Source: Dactylosporangium aurantiacum
Lineage (GTDB): Bacteria; Actinomycetota; Actinomycetes; Mycobacteriales; Micromonosporaceae
Direction: 5' to 3'
Assembly (NCBI RefSeq): GCF_000716715.1
Contig: NZ_JNYJ01000047.1
Span: 1-64,000, forward strand
DNA length: 64,000 nt
Part shown: piece after piece, positions 8,548 to 17,715 of the stretch
Layout of the letters: each line of letters starts with the position of its first letter
How positions within the stretch are numbered: the first letter of the stretch is position 1
Notes under the pieces: generated by a model
Seen by the model: the letters and a program-made list of their open reading frames with translations, nothing else
What the model was told of the DNA's origin: nothing
Databases searched by the model: none
Position numbers and translations under genes: made by a program

Positions 8548-8969
8548 GCATGGGCGACGCGACACGCGAGCAGATGGTCGAGGCGTACGTACGGGTCTGG
8601 ATCGGCGAGCTGTGGAACCTCGGCGACCCCGCCGGTGGACGGGTCCTCGCCGAGGACTTCCACGACCACCGGCCGATCGAGCAGTTCCCCAACACCCGCG
8701 AGGGGCACATCGCGATGGCCGTCGACTGGCACCAGGCGTTCCCCGACATGACGTTCGTCATCGAGGACGTCATGGTCGAGTCGAACAAGCTGGTCGCCCG
8801 GTACCGCGCCGCCGGCACCCACCTCGGCGTGCTGTCCGGCATCCCCGGCACGGGCCGCGGCGTCGAGCTCACCGGCATCGACATCATGGGCTTCCGCGGC
8901 CGGGAGATCGTCGAGTGGTGGCACAACGAGGACATCAACGGCCTCATGTCCCAGATAACGGCGCCGTGA
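8544..8969 (+). CDS. SnoaL-like (NTF2-fold) protein, ester-cyclase type
   Basis: About 141 residues; GTG 8544 overlaps the speD stop, and an ATG at 8550 is an alternative start. The SnoaL/NTF2 pattern is visible: an N-terminal helix (VEAYVRVWIGELWN), HDHRP, the EGHIAMAVDWHQAFPDMTF core, and a final strand pair ending in VEWWHNED. Family members are cyclases, isomerases, hydrolases or non-catalytic binders, so the reaction cannot be named. Tight coupling to speD on one side and kynureninase on the other argues for a step in the same pathway. A ring-closing or leaving-group reaction on dcAdoMet or its adduct is one speculation. Confidence 0.8.
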   Translation: MSMGDATREQMVEAYVRVWIGELWNLGDPAGGRVLAEDFHDHRPIEQFPNTREGHIAMAVDWHQAFPDMTFVIEDVMVESNKLVARYRAAGTHLGVLSGIPGTGRGVELTGIDIMGFRGREIVEWWHNEDINGLMSQITAP

Positions 8970-10222
8970 GCGGCACCACGACCGCACCGGCGGTCCCCGA
9001 CCGCGACACCTTCGTCGAGCTGGACAGGCACGACCCGCTGGCGCCGCTGCGCGACCACTTCGACCTGCCGACGGACCTCATCTACCTGGACGGCAACTCG
9101 CTCGGCGCGCTGCCCGCCGGCACGCCCGCGGCGCTGGACGCCGTGGTCCGCGGGCAGTGGCGCAACGACCTGAACCGCGGCTGGACGCAGCACGGCTGGC
9201 TGCGGCTGCCGGTCACCGTCGGCGACGCGATCGGCGCGCTGATCGGCGCCGCACCGGGCCAGGTCGTGGTCGGCGAGTCCACCTCCACGAACCTGTTCAA
9301 GCTGCTGTGGGGCGCGCTCGCCCAGCGGCCCGGGCGGCGGGTCGTGCTGTCGGACACCGGCAACTTCCCCAGCGACCTGTACGTCGCCGATGGCCTGGTC
9401 AATCTGGTCAGCGGCGGGCACGAGCTGCGGGTCGTGCCCACCGACGACGTCGTGGCGCACCTCGGGCCGGACGTGGCCGTGGTCCTGCTCAGCCACGTCG
9501 ACTACCGCACCGGCGAGATCCTGCCGGTACAGCAGATCACCGAACGTGCGCACGAGGCCGGCGCGCTCGTGCTGTGGGACCTGTGCCACAGCGCCGGTGC
9601 CATGCCGGTCCACGTCGACGAGTGGGGTGTCGACCTGGCCGTGGGGTGCGGGTACAAACACCTCAACGGCGGGCCGGGAGCGCCAGCGTTCATGTACGTG
9701 TCGCACCGGCTGCTGCCCCGGTTCACGCAACCGGTCACCGGCTGGATCGGCCACCGCGACCCGTTCGCGTTCGACCCGGTCTACCACCGTGACCCGTCGC
9801 CGGTGGGCCTGCTCAGCGGCTGCCCGCCGGTGCTGGGACTGGTCGCGCTGGAGCAGGGCGTGCGGCTGCTGCGCCGCGCCGACCTGCGGCAGATCCGGGA
9901 CAAGGCGGTCGCGCTCACCGACCGGTTCGTACGACTCGTCGCGGCCCGGCCCGGCAACCGGCGGCTGGGGCTGCTCGGGCCGGCCGAGGCGCAGCGGCGC
10001 GGCAGCCACGTCTCCTACCGCCATCCCGCCGCCGAGGCGGTCGTGGCGGAGCTGCTGCGCCGCGGCGTGATGGTGGAGTACCGGCCACCGGACGTGGTGC
10101 GGTTCGGGTTCGCGCCGCTGTACGTGCGCTACGCCGACGTGTGGGACGCCGCCGCGGCGCTGACCGAAGCGGTCGCCACCGTCGAGACGGCCGTGAACGA
10201 CGGAGGGCTGAGGCATGAGTGA
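8966..10222 (+). CDS. kynU: Kynureninase (PLP-dependent)
   Basis: A 418-residue fold-type I PLP enzyme. GTG 8966 overlaps the preceding stop (GTGA). The kynureninase signature series is complete: YLDGNSLG near the N-terminus, NFPSDLYV, LSHVDYRTG, the PLP-phosphate/ring Asp in WDLCHSAGAMPV, the PLP lysine in GCGYKHLNGGPG, and GWIGH. The family hydrolyses kynurenine or 3-hydroxykynurenine to an anthranilate and alanine. No tryptophan dioxygenase or formamidase gene is nearby, so kynurenine must come from elsewhere or the enzyme acts on another beta-acyl amino acid. It overlaps the ligase gene by eight bases. Confidence 0.88.
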   Translation: MSGTTTAPAVPDRDTFVELDRHDPLAPLRDHFDLPTDLIYLDGNSLGALPAGTPAALDAVVRGQWRNDLNRGWTQHGWLRLPVTVGDAIGALIGAAPGQVVVGESTSTNLFKLLWGALAQRPGRRVVLSDTGNFPSDLYVADGLVNLVSGGHELRVVPTDDVVAHLGPDVAVVLLSHVDYRTGEILPVQQITERAHEAGALVLWDLCHSAGAMPVHVDEWGVDLAVGCGYKHLNGGPGAPAFMYVSHRLLPRFTQPVTGWIGHRDPFAFDPVYHRDPSPVGLLSGCPPVLGLVALEQGVRLLRRADLRQIRDKAVALTDRFVRLVAARPGNRRLGLLGPAEAQRRGSHVSYRHPAAEAVVAELLRRGVMVEYRPPDVVRFGFAPLYVRYADVWDAAAALTEAVATVETAVNDGGLRHE

Positions 10223-11687
10223 GCTGGACCGGTTCGTCGAGGACCCGGCGCGGCGGGAACGCGCCGCCGACGTCGGGGACAGGATGCGCGCCGCCGGCGT
10301 CGAGTACGTGTACGTCCAGCACGTCACGGTCACCGGCCGGGTCGTCGGCAAGGGCATCCCGGTCGAGCACTGGCAGGACGTCGCCGACAGCGGCGTGCAG
10401 ATGGTCTACGGCTCCGTCGCCGACCTGGCCGTCGACCGGCACGGACGCTACCTCGGCTACCCGCCGGAGGCCTCCGAGCTGGTGTCGGTGCCCGAGCCCG
10501 ACACGTACGCGCAGCTGCCGTGGGACCGGCGGGTCGCCAGGGTGTTCGGCCGGCTGTTCCGCAACCGCGACGAGCGCACCGACCCCGGTGGCGTGCTCAC
10601 CTCCGACTGCCGCGGCAACCTCGCCCGCCAGCACGAGGAGTTCCGCCGCCGGCACGACGGCCTGGAGCTGCGGGTCGGCACGGAGCCGGAGATGATGTGG
10701 CTGCGGCGCGACGCCGCCGGTGGCGTCACCGGCACGACCCGGCCCGACTGCTACCACATCGAGCAGTTCGAGACCCTGCGCCCGGTCACGCTGCGGGTCA
10801 TCGAGTACGCCCGCGCGATGGGCCTGGACATGATCCAGGGCGACCACGAGGACGCCCCGGGGCAGCTGGAGCTGAACTTCAACTACGACGAGGTCCGGCG
10901 CAACGCCGACCGGCTCGTCACCTACCGGCAGATCTGCCGGCAGGTGGCCCGCGAGCACGGCCTCGTCGCGACGTTCATGGCCAAGCCGTTCGGCGGCCTG
11001 TCCGGCTCCGGCTGCCACCACAACATGTCGCTGTGGCAGGGCGGGCAGGACGGCGTCGCGGCCCGCGACGGCGACGGCGCCGCGCCGGAGGTCTCCGCCC
11101 GCCGGACCGGCGGCGTCAACGCCTTCCTGGACACCGCCGGCTCCCGGCAGCCGAGCAAGCTGGCGCTGCACTGCATCGGCGGGATCCTCGAGCACCTGCC
11201 GGCGCTCACCGCGATCGGGTCGTCGACCGTCAACTCGTACCGGCGGCTGCTGGACACCGGGTTCTGGGCGCCGGTCCGGGCGAACTGGGGCGTGCAGAAC
11301 CGCACGTGCGCCGTGCGGGTCTCCGCGCCCGGCCGGGTCGAGTACCGGTCGGTCGACGCGATGGTGAACCCGTACCTCATGGGATCGGCGCTGCTCGCCG
11401 CGCTGGACGACGGCATCGCCCACGCCGTGGATCCGGGGCCGCCGCAGGACTCCAGCGCCTACGACGACCCGGGCGACCGCGGCGACCGGGACGGTTTCCC
11501 GCCCCGTGCGCTGCCGGAGAGCCTCGGCGACGCCCTGCGGGCGCTGCGGGCCGACGCCGTCATCAGCGGCGCGCTGCCGGGTGACATGTCCCGCGTCTAC
11601 CACGACGTCAAACGCGCGGAATGGGAACGGTTCCTGGCCGTGCCGACCGCCTGGGACGTCGAGACGTACCTGGACTGCGTGCCCTGA
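10215..11687 (+). CDS. Glutamine-synthetase-like gamma-glutamyl-amide ligase
   Basis: A 490-residue GS-fold protein. Recognisable GS metal and nucleotide elements are EPEMMW, GDHEDAPGQLELNF, the KPFGGLSGSGCHHNMSLW segment (catalytic ATP-binding loop), and the NSYRRL and RVEYRSVD regions. It departs from housekeeping GlnA in spacing and lacks the adenylylation context. It resembles GS relatives that join glutamate to amines (methylamine, putrescine, anilines). In this cluster the amine acceptor could be anthranilate from the kynureninase, or an amine derived from dcAdoMet. It overlaps kynU by eight bases, and a 78-base gap precedes the transporter. Confidence 0.82.
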   Translation: MSELDRFVEDPARRERAADVGDRMRAAGVEYVYVQHVTVTGRVVGKGIPVEHWQDVADSGVQMVYGSVADLAVDRHGRYLGYPPEASELVSVPEPDTYAQLPWDRRVARVFGRLFRNRDERTDPGGVLTSDCRGNLARQHEEFRRRHDGLELRVGTEPEMMWLRRDAAGGVTGTTRPDCYHIEQFETLRPVTLRVIEYARAMGLDMIQGDHEDAPGQLELNFNYDEVRRNADRLVTYRQICRQVAREHGLVATFMAKPFGGLSGSGCHHNMSLWQGGQDGVAARDGDGAAPEVSARRTGGVNAFLDTAGSRQPSKLALHCIGGILEHLPALTAIGSSTVNSYRRLLDTGFWAPVRANWGVQNRTCAVRVSAPGRVEYRSVDAMVNPYLMGSALLAALDDGIAHAVDPGPPQDSSAYDDPGDRGDRDGFPPRALPESLGDALRALRADAVISGALPGDMSRVYHDVKRAEWERFLAVPTAWDVETYLDCVP

Positions 11688-11765
11688 ACCGTGTCCTGAA
11701 CCGGGCGGCCGGCGATGGCGGGTGAAGCGGGTTGCGGATCCGTCACGCATTGGAAGGATGCAGGG

Positions 11766-13004
11766 ATGAAACCGGGTCAAACACGCGAAATCCAGCGGGA
11801 ACCCGCTGCCCGTGACCGTGCCGCCGACCGGCGGGACCTGCTGCTGCTCAGCTGCGGCGTGGTCCTGCTGGCGTGCAACCTGCGTCCCGCCATCACCAGC
11901 CTCCCGCCGATCTTCCCCGAGATGCAGACCCATCTGCACCTGTCACTGACCGCCGTCACCGTCGTCGCCACCGTCCCCGTCCTGGCGTTCGGGGTGTTCG
12001 CGCCGGTCGCCGCGTCGTTCGGCCGGCGCTACGGCGAGGAGCGCACGCTCGCCGCCTCGCTGCTCGTGCTCGCCGGCGCGCTGGCGGCCCGGGCGGCGTT
12101 CCCCGGCGGCGCGCTGTTCCCGGCGACCGCCGTGTCCGCCGGCGCGATCGCCGTCATGAGCGTCCTGCTCACCAGCATGATCAAGCGCCGGCAGCCGCAG
12201 CGGACCGGGCTGCTGCTCGGCCTGTACCTGTTCGCGCTGTACATCGGTGCCATGGTCGGCTCGGCCGCCAGCGTGCCGCTGTACGAGGCGTCCGGCGGCT
12301 CGTGGCCGGTGACGCTCGGCGTCTGGTGCCTGCCGGCGGTGGTGGCCCTGCTGGTGTGGCTGCCGCAGACGTCCCGGCGCACCGCCCCGGCCGGCGCCGG
12401 CACCGCGGGCGCCGGCACCGTCTACCGGTCCCCGCTCGCGTGGCAGGTGGCGGCGTTCATGGGGCTGCAGAGCCTCATCTACTACAGCACCCTGTCGTGG
12501 CTGCCGAGCTTCTTCCGCGACCGGGGCGCCACCCCGGGGCAGGCCGGCCTGCTCGTGTCGATGCTCAGCATCGGCGGCCTGGTGACCGCGCTGACCACGC
12601 CGATGCTCGCGCAGCGGCGGGCCGACCAGCGCCTTCTGGTGGTCGCCGGGGTCGGCATCTGCGCGGCCGGGCTCGCCGGCGCGGTCGCGGCCCCGCTGAG
12701 CACCGCCGCGCTGTGGACCGGTCTGCTCGGGCTGGGCCAGGGCGGCGTGATGGGGCTCGCGCTCTACTTCACGATGGCCCGCGCCGGCAGCGCCGCCGAG
12801 TCGATCAGCCTGTCGGCGATGGCGCAGTGCGTCGGGTACCTCCTGGCGACGACCGGCCCGCTGCTCGTCGGGCTGCTGCACGACGCCACCGGCGGCTGGC
12901 GCTGGCCGTTCGCCCTGCTGTTCCTCCTCACCGCCGTCAAGCTCGCCGCCGGCGTGCTGGCCGGCCGCGCCCGCACCCTGCACAGCCCGGGAGCGGCGCC
13001 ATGA
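11766..13004 (+). CDS. MFS transporter, CynX/NimT type
   Basis: A 412-residue major facilitator with about 12 hydrophobic segments in two halves and a short hydrophilic loop (about residues 205-220). The opening helix has the CynX/NimT-like LRPAITSLPP motif. ATG 11766 follows an AGGATGCAGGG site. Members move cyanate, nitroimidazole or unknown small molecules and often act as exporters. Lying between the assembly genes and the salvage genes on the same strand, it is the natural candidate for product export or precursor uptake. Confidence 0.85.
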   Translation: MKPGQTREIQREPAARDRAADRRDLLLLSCGVVLLACNLRPAITSLPPIFPEMQTHLHLSLTAVTVVATVPVLAFGVFAPVAASFGRRYGEERTLAASLLVLAGALAARAAFPGGALFPATAVSAGAIAVMSVLLTSMIKRRQPQRTGLLLGLYLFALYIGAMVGSAASVPLYEASGGSWPVTLGVWCLPAVVALLVWLPQTSRRTAPAGAGTAGAGTVYRSPLAWQVAAFMGLQSLIYYSTLSWLPSFFRDRGATPGQAGLLVSMLSIGGLVTALTTPMLAQRRADQRLLVVAGVGICAAGLAGAVAAPLSTAALWTGLLGLGQGGVMGLALYFTMARAGSAAESISLSAMAQCVGYLLATTGPLLVGLLHDATGGWRWPFALLFLLTAVKLAAGVLAGRARTLHSPGAAP

Positions 13005-13025
13005 CCCGAAAGAAGGACCCCCCGA

Positions 13026-14594
13026 ATGGACCAACCTGACGGCGGCGTGGCCTACCGCACCGCCACCGCCCGCACCCTCGACTGGGTCGACGGCGCCATC
13101 GAGACCACCGACCAGACCCAGCTGCCGCACCGGCACCACCGGCTGCGCATCACCACCGTCGACGAGCTGATCGACGCCATCCAGCGGCTCGCGATCCGCG
13201 GCGCACCCGCGCTCGGCATCGCCGGGGCACTCGGCGTCGCCCTGTCCGCGCACCGGCACCACGACGGCGACTACCCGCGGGCCGTGCACGACGACGCGCG
13301 CCGGCTCGCCGCGGCCCGGCCCACCGCCGTCAACCTCGAACGCGGCATCCAGGCCGCGCTGCTGCGGGTCCCGGACGGCCCCGACGCGGTCCTGCGGCAC
13401 GCCCTCGCGCACGCCGACGCCGACCGCGGCACCAACCGCGCCGCCGCCGTCCGGGCCGCCGAGCTGATCACCGCGATCTGCCCGGACCGGCCGCTGCGGA
13501 TCCTCACCCACTGCCACACCGGACGCCTCGCCACCGGCGGGCGCGGCACCGCCCTCGAGGCCGTCATCGAGCTCGCCGGCAGCGGGCGCATCGAGTCGGT
13601 GCTCGCGACCGAGACCCGCCCGCTGCTGCAGGGCGCCCGGCTGACCACGTGGGAGCTGCACACCGCCGGCGTGCCGCACCGGCTGTGCGTCGACTCGGCG
13701 GCACCGGCGGCGCTCGCCGCGGGCATGGTCGACTGCGTCGTCGTCGGCGCGGACCGGGTCGCCGCCAACGGCGACGTCGCCAACAAGATCGGCACCTACG
13801 CGCTGGCGGTCGCCGCGGCCCGCCACGGCGTGCCGTTCGTCGTGGTCGCCCCGGAGTCCACCGTGGACCGGTACACCCCCGACGGCCGCGGCATCGTCAT
13901 CGAGCAGCGGCCCGCGCACGAGGTCACCTCGGTCGCCGGCGTGCCCGTCGCCGCGCCCGGCACCACGGCGTTCAACCCCGCGTTCGACGTCACCCCCACC
14001 GGGCTCATCACCGCCGTCGTCACCGAGGACGCGGTGCTGCCCGGCGGGCGGCCCGCGCCGGCCCGGGCGGACCTCGCCGGCCGCATCCGGCGGGCGGTGA
14101 CGACGGTGCCCGGCTTCCCGGACCCCAGCACCGTGTTCCAGGACCTGCGCGGCGTCTACGCCACCCCGGGGCTGCTCGCCGAGGCGGCCGCCGCGGTCGC
14201 CGCCGAGTTCGCCGGCGACTTCGACCACGTGGTGGCCGTCGAGGCGCGCGGCTTCCCGCTCGGCACCGCGGTCGCGCTGGCCGCGCGGCGCCCGCTCGTG
14301 CTGGCCCGCAAGGCCGGGCGGCTGCCGGGTCCCGTCGCGTCGGCCGGCTACGACCTGGAGTACCGCAGCGACACCGTCGAACTGCAACGCGACGCGCTGC
14401 CACCCGGGGCGAGGGCCCTGATCGTCGACGACATCCTCGCCACCGGCGGCACGTTCGGCGCCGTCGCGGGCCTCGTCGCCGGGCAGGGCGCGGCGGTCGC
14501 CGGCTTCGCCGCCCTGCTGGCGATCCCCGGCCTGGCCGGCGCCGAACGGCTGGCCCCGGCACGGGTCGCCCTCGTCGCCGGGAGCGGCGCGTGA
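13026..14594 (+). CDS. mtnA: Fusion of methylthioribose-1-phosphate isomerase (MtnA) and adenine phosphoribosyltransferase
   Basis: A 522-residue two-domain enzyme. Residues 1 to about 345 are MtnA: the RGAPALGIAGA phosphate loop, the catalytic Cys in LTHCHTGRLATGG, the catalytic Asp in VVGADRVAANGDVANKIGT, and the FNPAFDVTP end. Residues about 360-522 are an adenine phosphoribosyltransferase: FPDPSTVFQDL, EARGFPLG, LARKAGRLPG and the PRPP loop VDDILATGGTFGA. MtnA uses the methylthioribose-1-phosphate and APRT the adenine released together by MTA phosphorylase (17712), so one polypeptide handles both products. APRT would turn adenine into AMP. AAGGA lies before ATG 13026, and the stop overlaps mtnB by four bases. 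Confidence 0.93.
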   Translation: MDQPDGGVAYRTATARTLDWVDGAIETTDQTQLPHRHHRLRITTVDELIDAIQRLAIRGAPALGIAGALGVALSAHRHHDGDYPRAVHDDARRLAAARPTAVNLERGIQAALLRVPDGPDAVLRHALAHADADRGTNRAAAVRAAELITAICPDRPLRILTHCHTGRLATGGRGTALEAVIELAGSGRIESVLATETRPLLQGARLTTWELHTAGVPHRLCVDSAAPAALAAGMVDCVVVGADRVAANGDVANKIGTYALAVAAARHGVPFVVVAPESTVDRYTPDGRGIVIEQRPAHEVTSVAGVPVAAPGTTAFNPAFDVTPTGLITAVVTEDAVLPGGRPAPARADLAGRIRRAVTTVPGFPDPSTVFQDLRGVYATPGLLAEAAAAVAAEFAGDFDHVVAVEARGFPLGTAVALAARRPLVLARKAGRLPGPVASAGYDLEYRSDTVELQRDALPPGARALIVDDILATGGTFGAVAGLVAGQGAAVAGFAALLAIPGLAGAERLAPARVALVAGSGA

Positions 14595-15238
14595 GCGCGA
14601 CGTTCGAGACGGCACCGGCGACGCACCCCGGACCGCAGGCCGCCGCGGAGCTGGCCGACGCCTCCCGCCGCCTGTACCGGCGCGGCTGGCTGGAAGGCAC
14701 GTCGGGCAACCTTTCGGTGCGCACGTCCCCGGACCGGATCCTCATCACCGCCAGCGGACGCGACAAGGGCGAGCTGACCCCGGCCGACACCGTCGCCGTC
14801 GACGCGGCCAGCGGCCTGCCGGTGCGCGACGACGGGCCGCGGCCGTCCGCCGAGACGTCCATCCACCTCGCCGTGTACCGGCGGTTCCCGCGCTGCGCGG
14901 CGGTCGTGCACGCGCACAGCCCGTATGCCACCGCACTGGCCAGCCGGGAAGCCGGCCGCGGCCGGTCCACCGTCCGGTTCGACGACTTCGAGCTCATCAA
15001 AGGCCTCGGCCGCACCGACGGCCGGCTGGTCGTGCCGGTGCTCACCAACTGGCCCGAGGTCCCCCGCATCGCCGCCGACGCCGAGGACTGGTTCGCCGGC
15101 GACCCGCGGCACGCCGGACCGGTCCTGCTGATCGCCTACCACGGCGCCACGGCCTGGGGCACGGACCTGCGCCAGGCCCGCAACCACCTGGAATGCCTCG
15201 AGGAACTGAGCCGGCTGACGCTGCTGCTCGACCGCTGA
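14591..15238 (+). CDS. mtnB: Methylthioribulose-1-phosphate dehydratase
   Basis: A class II aldolase/adducin-family protein, 215 residues, starting at GTG 14591 within the mtnA stop. It has the GTSGNLSVR phosphate-binding loop, the catalytic Glu in RPSAETSIH, zinc ligands in VHAHSPYATAL and a later YHGATAWG. It dehydrates methylthioribulose-1-phosphate to 2,3-diketo-5-methylthiopentyl-1-phosphate in methionine salvage. Its immediate neighbours perform the preceding and following steps. Confidence 0.93.
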   Translation: MSATFETAPATHPGPQAAAELADASRRLYRRGWLEGTSGNLSVRTSPDRILITASGRDKGELTPADTVAVDAASGLPVRDDGPRPSAETSIHLAVYRRFPRCAAVVHAHSPYATALASREAGRGRSTVRFDDFELIKGLGRTDGRLVVPVLTNWPEVPRIAADAEDWFAGDPRHAGPVLLIAYHGATAWGTDLRQARNHLECLEELSRLTLLLDR

Positions 15239-15257
15239 CCTCACGGAAGGAACCGCC

Positions 15258-15839
15258 ATGTCCCTGCTGCAGATCATGCCCGACGACGACCCCGCCACGG
15301 TCCTGCTGCGGACCGACCGGCCCGAGCTGATCACCGAGGCCCTCGCGCCGCTGGCCGTCACGTTCGAACGGTGGCCGGTGCGCCCCCTGCCCGCCGGCGC
15401 CTCCCCCGACGACGTACTGGCCGCCTACCGCGACGAGGTACGCCGGCTGTGCGACGACAACGGCTTCCGGCTCGTCGACGTGGCCCGGCTGGTCCCGGAC
15501 GACGACGACCCGCAGTGGCCGGCGACGGCCCGCGCGGCGCGGGAGAAGTTCCTGGACGAGCACACCCACGCCGAGGACGAGGTGCGGTGCTTCGTCGCCG
15601 GCACCGGCTGCTTCTACCTGCACGCCGGCGGGAAGGTCCACGCGATGGTGTGCGAGGCCGGCGACCTGCTGTCGGTGCCGGCCGGCACCCGGCACTGGTT
15701 CGACATGGGGGCCCGCCCGGACTTCACCGCCATCCGGTTCTTCGAGGAGGAGGACGGCTGGATCGGCGAGTTCGTCGCCGACAGCATCGCGCGCCGCTTC
15801 CCCACCCTCGACGAGCTGCGCGCCGCCCCGGTGGCGTGA
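15258..15839 (+). CDS. mtnD: Acireductone dioxygenase
   Basis: A cupin-fold metal dioxygenase, 193 residues. The metal-binding motif HTHAEDEVR supplies two His and a Glu, and a later His lies in VPAGTRHWFD. A GGAAGGAA site precedes ATG 15258. With iron the family converts acireductone to 4-methylthio-2-oxobutanoate and formate, the salvage route; with nickel it gives a dead-end product. The mtnC ATG overlaps its stop by one base. Confidence 0.93.
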   Translation: MSLLQIMPDDDPATVLLRTDRPELITEALAPLAVTFERWPVRPLPAGASPDDVLAAYRDEVRRLCDDNGFRLVDVARLVPDDDDPQWPATARAAREKFLDEHTHAEDEVRCFVAGTGCFYLHAGGKVHAMVCEAGDLLSVPAGTRHWFDMGARPDFTAIRFFEEEDGWIGEFVADSIARRFPTLDELRAAPVA

Positions 15840-16546
15840 TGCGGGCCGTCGTGCTGGACGTGGAGGGCACCACCAGCTCCAGCGACCACGTGCACCGGGT
15901 CCTGTTCGGCCACGCCCGGCGGCGGCTGCCGCAGTGGCTGGCCGCGCACCACACCGACCCGGAGGTCGCCGAGGCGCTCGCGACGCTGCCGGTCCCTGGC
16001 ACGGACCTGGCGGGCCGCGTCGCGCTGCTGCGGACGTGGATGGACGAGGACCGCAAGGAGACCGCGCTGAAGACCGTCCAGGGCCTCATCTGGCAGGAGG
16101 GCTTCGCCGCCGGCGAGCTCACCTCGCACGTGTACCCCGACGTGCCGCCGGCGCTGCGGGCGTGGCACGCCGACGGGCTGACGCTGTGCGTCTTCTCCTC
16201 CGGGTCCGTCGCCGCGCAACGCGCCTGGTTCCGGCACACCCCGCACGGGGACCTGCGGCCGTACCTGTCGCACCACTTCGACACCGCCAACGCCGGCGGC
16301 AAGTCCACAGTGGACGCGTACCGGACGATCGCGGCGGCGCTCGGCGTGCCCGGCGACGGGATCCTGTTCCTGTCCGACAGCGGGGCGGAGCTGCGGGCCG
16401 CCCGCGACGCCGGCTGGCACGCGGTCGCGGTGTGCCGGGACGGGCGGGCGGCACCGCCGCCGGCGATCCGGTCCTTCGCCGAGCTCGAGGTCACCGCGCG
16501 GGGCTACCGGCTCCTGGACACCGCGGCACCGGAGGCCGCCCGGTGA
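15839..16546 (+). CDS. mtnC: Enolase-phosphatase E1
   Basis: A HAD-superfamily bifunctional enolase/phosphatase, 235 residues. The nucleophile motif is DVEGTTSS at the N-terminus, motif II is FSSGSVAAQ, the Lys is in GGKSTVDAY and motif III is FLSDSGAELRAA. It converts the diketone phosphate from MtnB to acireductone for MtnD. ATG 15839 shares one base with the mtnD stop, and the 3' end overlaps the aminotransferase start by four bases. Confidence 0.93.
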   Translation: MRAVVLDVEGTTSSSDHVHRVLFGHARRRLPQWLAAHHTDPEVAEALATLPVPGTDLAGRVALLRTWMDEDRKETALKTVQGLIWQEGFAAGELTSHVYPDVPPALRAWHADGLTLCVFSSGSVAAQRAWFRHTPHGDLRPYLSHHFDTANAGGKSTVDAYRTIAAALGVPGDGILFLSDSGAELRAARDAGWHAVAVCRDGRAAPPPAIRSFAELEVTARGYRLLDTAAPEAAR

Positions 16547-17715
16547 GCGCCCCCACGACAACCATCTTCACCGCGATGACCGCCCTCGCCGAGCGGACCG
16601 GCGCGGTCAACCTCGGCCAGGGGTTCCCCGACTTCGACGGCCCGCCGGACCTGCTGCGGCACGCCAAGGACATGATCGACGCGGGGCACAACCAGTACCC
16701 GCCGCTGACCGGCGTCCCGCGGCTGCGCACCGCCGTCGCCGAGCAGCGCGCCCGGCGCCACGGCACCGTCTACGACCCGGACCGGGAGGTGCTGGTCACC
16801 GCCGGCGCCACCGAGGCCCTCGCGGCGACCCTGCTCGCGCTGTGCGAGCCCGGCGACGAGGTCGTGGTGTTCGAGCCGTACTACGACGCGTACCGGGCCG
16901 GCATCGAGCTGGCGAGGGCCCGGTGCCGCACGGTACGGCTGCGGCCGGACGCGACGGGCCGGTTCCGCATGGACCCCGACGAGCTGGCCGCCGCCGTCAC
17001 CCCACGGACCCGGCTGCTGCTGCTCAACAGCCCGCACAACCCGACCGGCACCGTCTTCGACCGCGCGGAGCTGGCCCACGTCGCCGCGGTCTGCCTGCGC
17101 GACGACGTCATCGCGGTCGCCGACGAGGTCTACGAGTACCTCACGTACGACGGCGTCCCCCACGTCAGCCTCGCCGAGCTGCCCGGCATGCGGGACCGGA
17201 CCCTGGTGATCTCCTCGGCCGGCAAGACGTTCAACGTGACCGGCTGGAAGGTCGGCTGGCTCTGCGGCCCGGCCGGGCTGGTCGAACAGGTCCGGGCGGT
17301 CAAGCAGTACCTCACGTTCGCGTCGGGGACGCCGCTGCAGCACGCGGTCGCGCACGCCCTGCCCACGGCCGAGCACTGGGCGCGGGGCCTCGCCGCGACC
17401 CTCGCGCAGAACCGTGACCGGCTCGCCGCGGCGCTCGCCGAGGCGGGGTTGCCGCCGTACCGGTGCGCGGGGACGTACTTCCTGCAGGCCGACACCCGCC
17501 AGCTCGGCGAGGCGGACGGGGTGCGCTTCTGCGAGCAGCTGCCGCACCGGGTCGGCGTCGTCGCGATCCCCAGCGCCGTCTTCTACGACGACCCCGCCGG
17601 CGCGTCGCACGTGGTGCGGTTCGCCTTCTGCAAACAACCGCCGGTCCTGGCGGAGGCGGCGCGCCGCCTCGCCGGCCTGCGCCCCCGTGACCCGTCCGGA
17701 ACGGAGCGACGATGA
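16543..17715 (+). CDS. mtnE: Class I/II aminotransferase, probable last step of methionine salvage
   Basis: A 390-residue PLP aminotransferase of the kynurenine/glutamine aminotransferase group. Landmarks are GQGFPDFDGP, the substrate/PLP region NSPHNPTGT, DEVYEYL, and the Schiff-base lysine in SSAGKTFNVTGWKVGW. Sitting between mtnC and mtnP, it most likely converts 4-methylthio-2-oxobutanoate to methionine. The family also acts on kynurenine, so a second role with the upstream kynureninase is possible. GTG 16543 overlaps mtnC, and its stop overlaps mtnP by four bases. Confidence 0.85.
   Translation: MSAPTTTIFTAMTALAERTGAVNLGQGFPDFDGPPDLLRHAKDMIDAGHNQYPPLTGVPRLRTAVAEQRARRHGTVYDPDREVLVTAGATEALAATLLALCEPGDEVVVFEPYYDAYRAGIELARARCRTVRLRPDATGRFRMDPDELAAAVTPRTRLLLLNSPHNPTGTVFDRAELAHVAAVCLRDDVIAVADEVYEYLTYDGVPHVSLAELPGMRDRTLVISSAGKTFNVTGWKVGWLCGPAGLVEQVRAVKQYLTFASGTPLQHAVAHALPTAEHWARGLAATLAQNRDRLAAALAEAGLPPYRCAGTYFLQADTRQLGEADGVRFCEQLPHRVGVVAIPSAVFYDDPAGASHVVRFAFCKQPPVLAEAARRLAGLRPRDPSGTERR

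Noticed and set aside
11943..14615. 890-codon minus-strand ORF opposite the MFS, mtnA-APRT and mtnB genes
   Set aside because: Its product is low-complexity Gly/Arg/Asp/Gln; it is the antisense shadow of real genes with complete motifs, a common effect of high GC.
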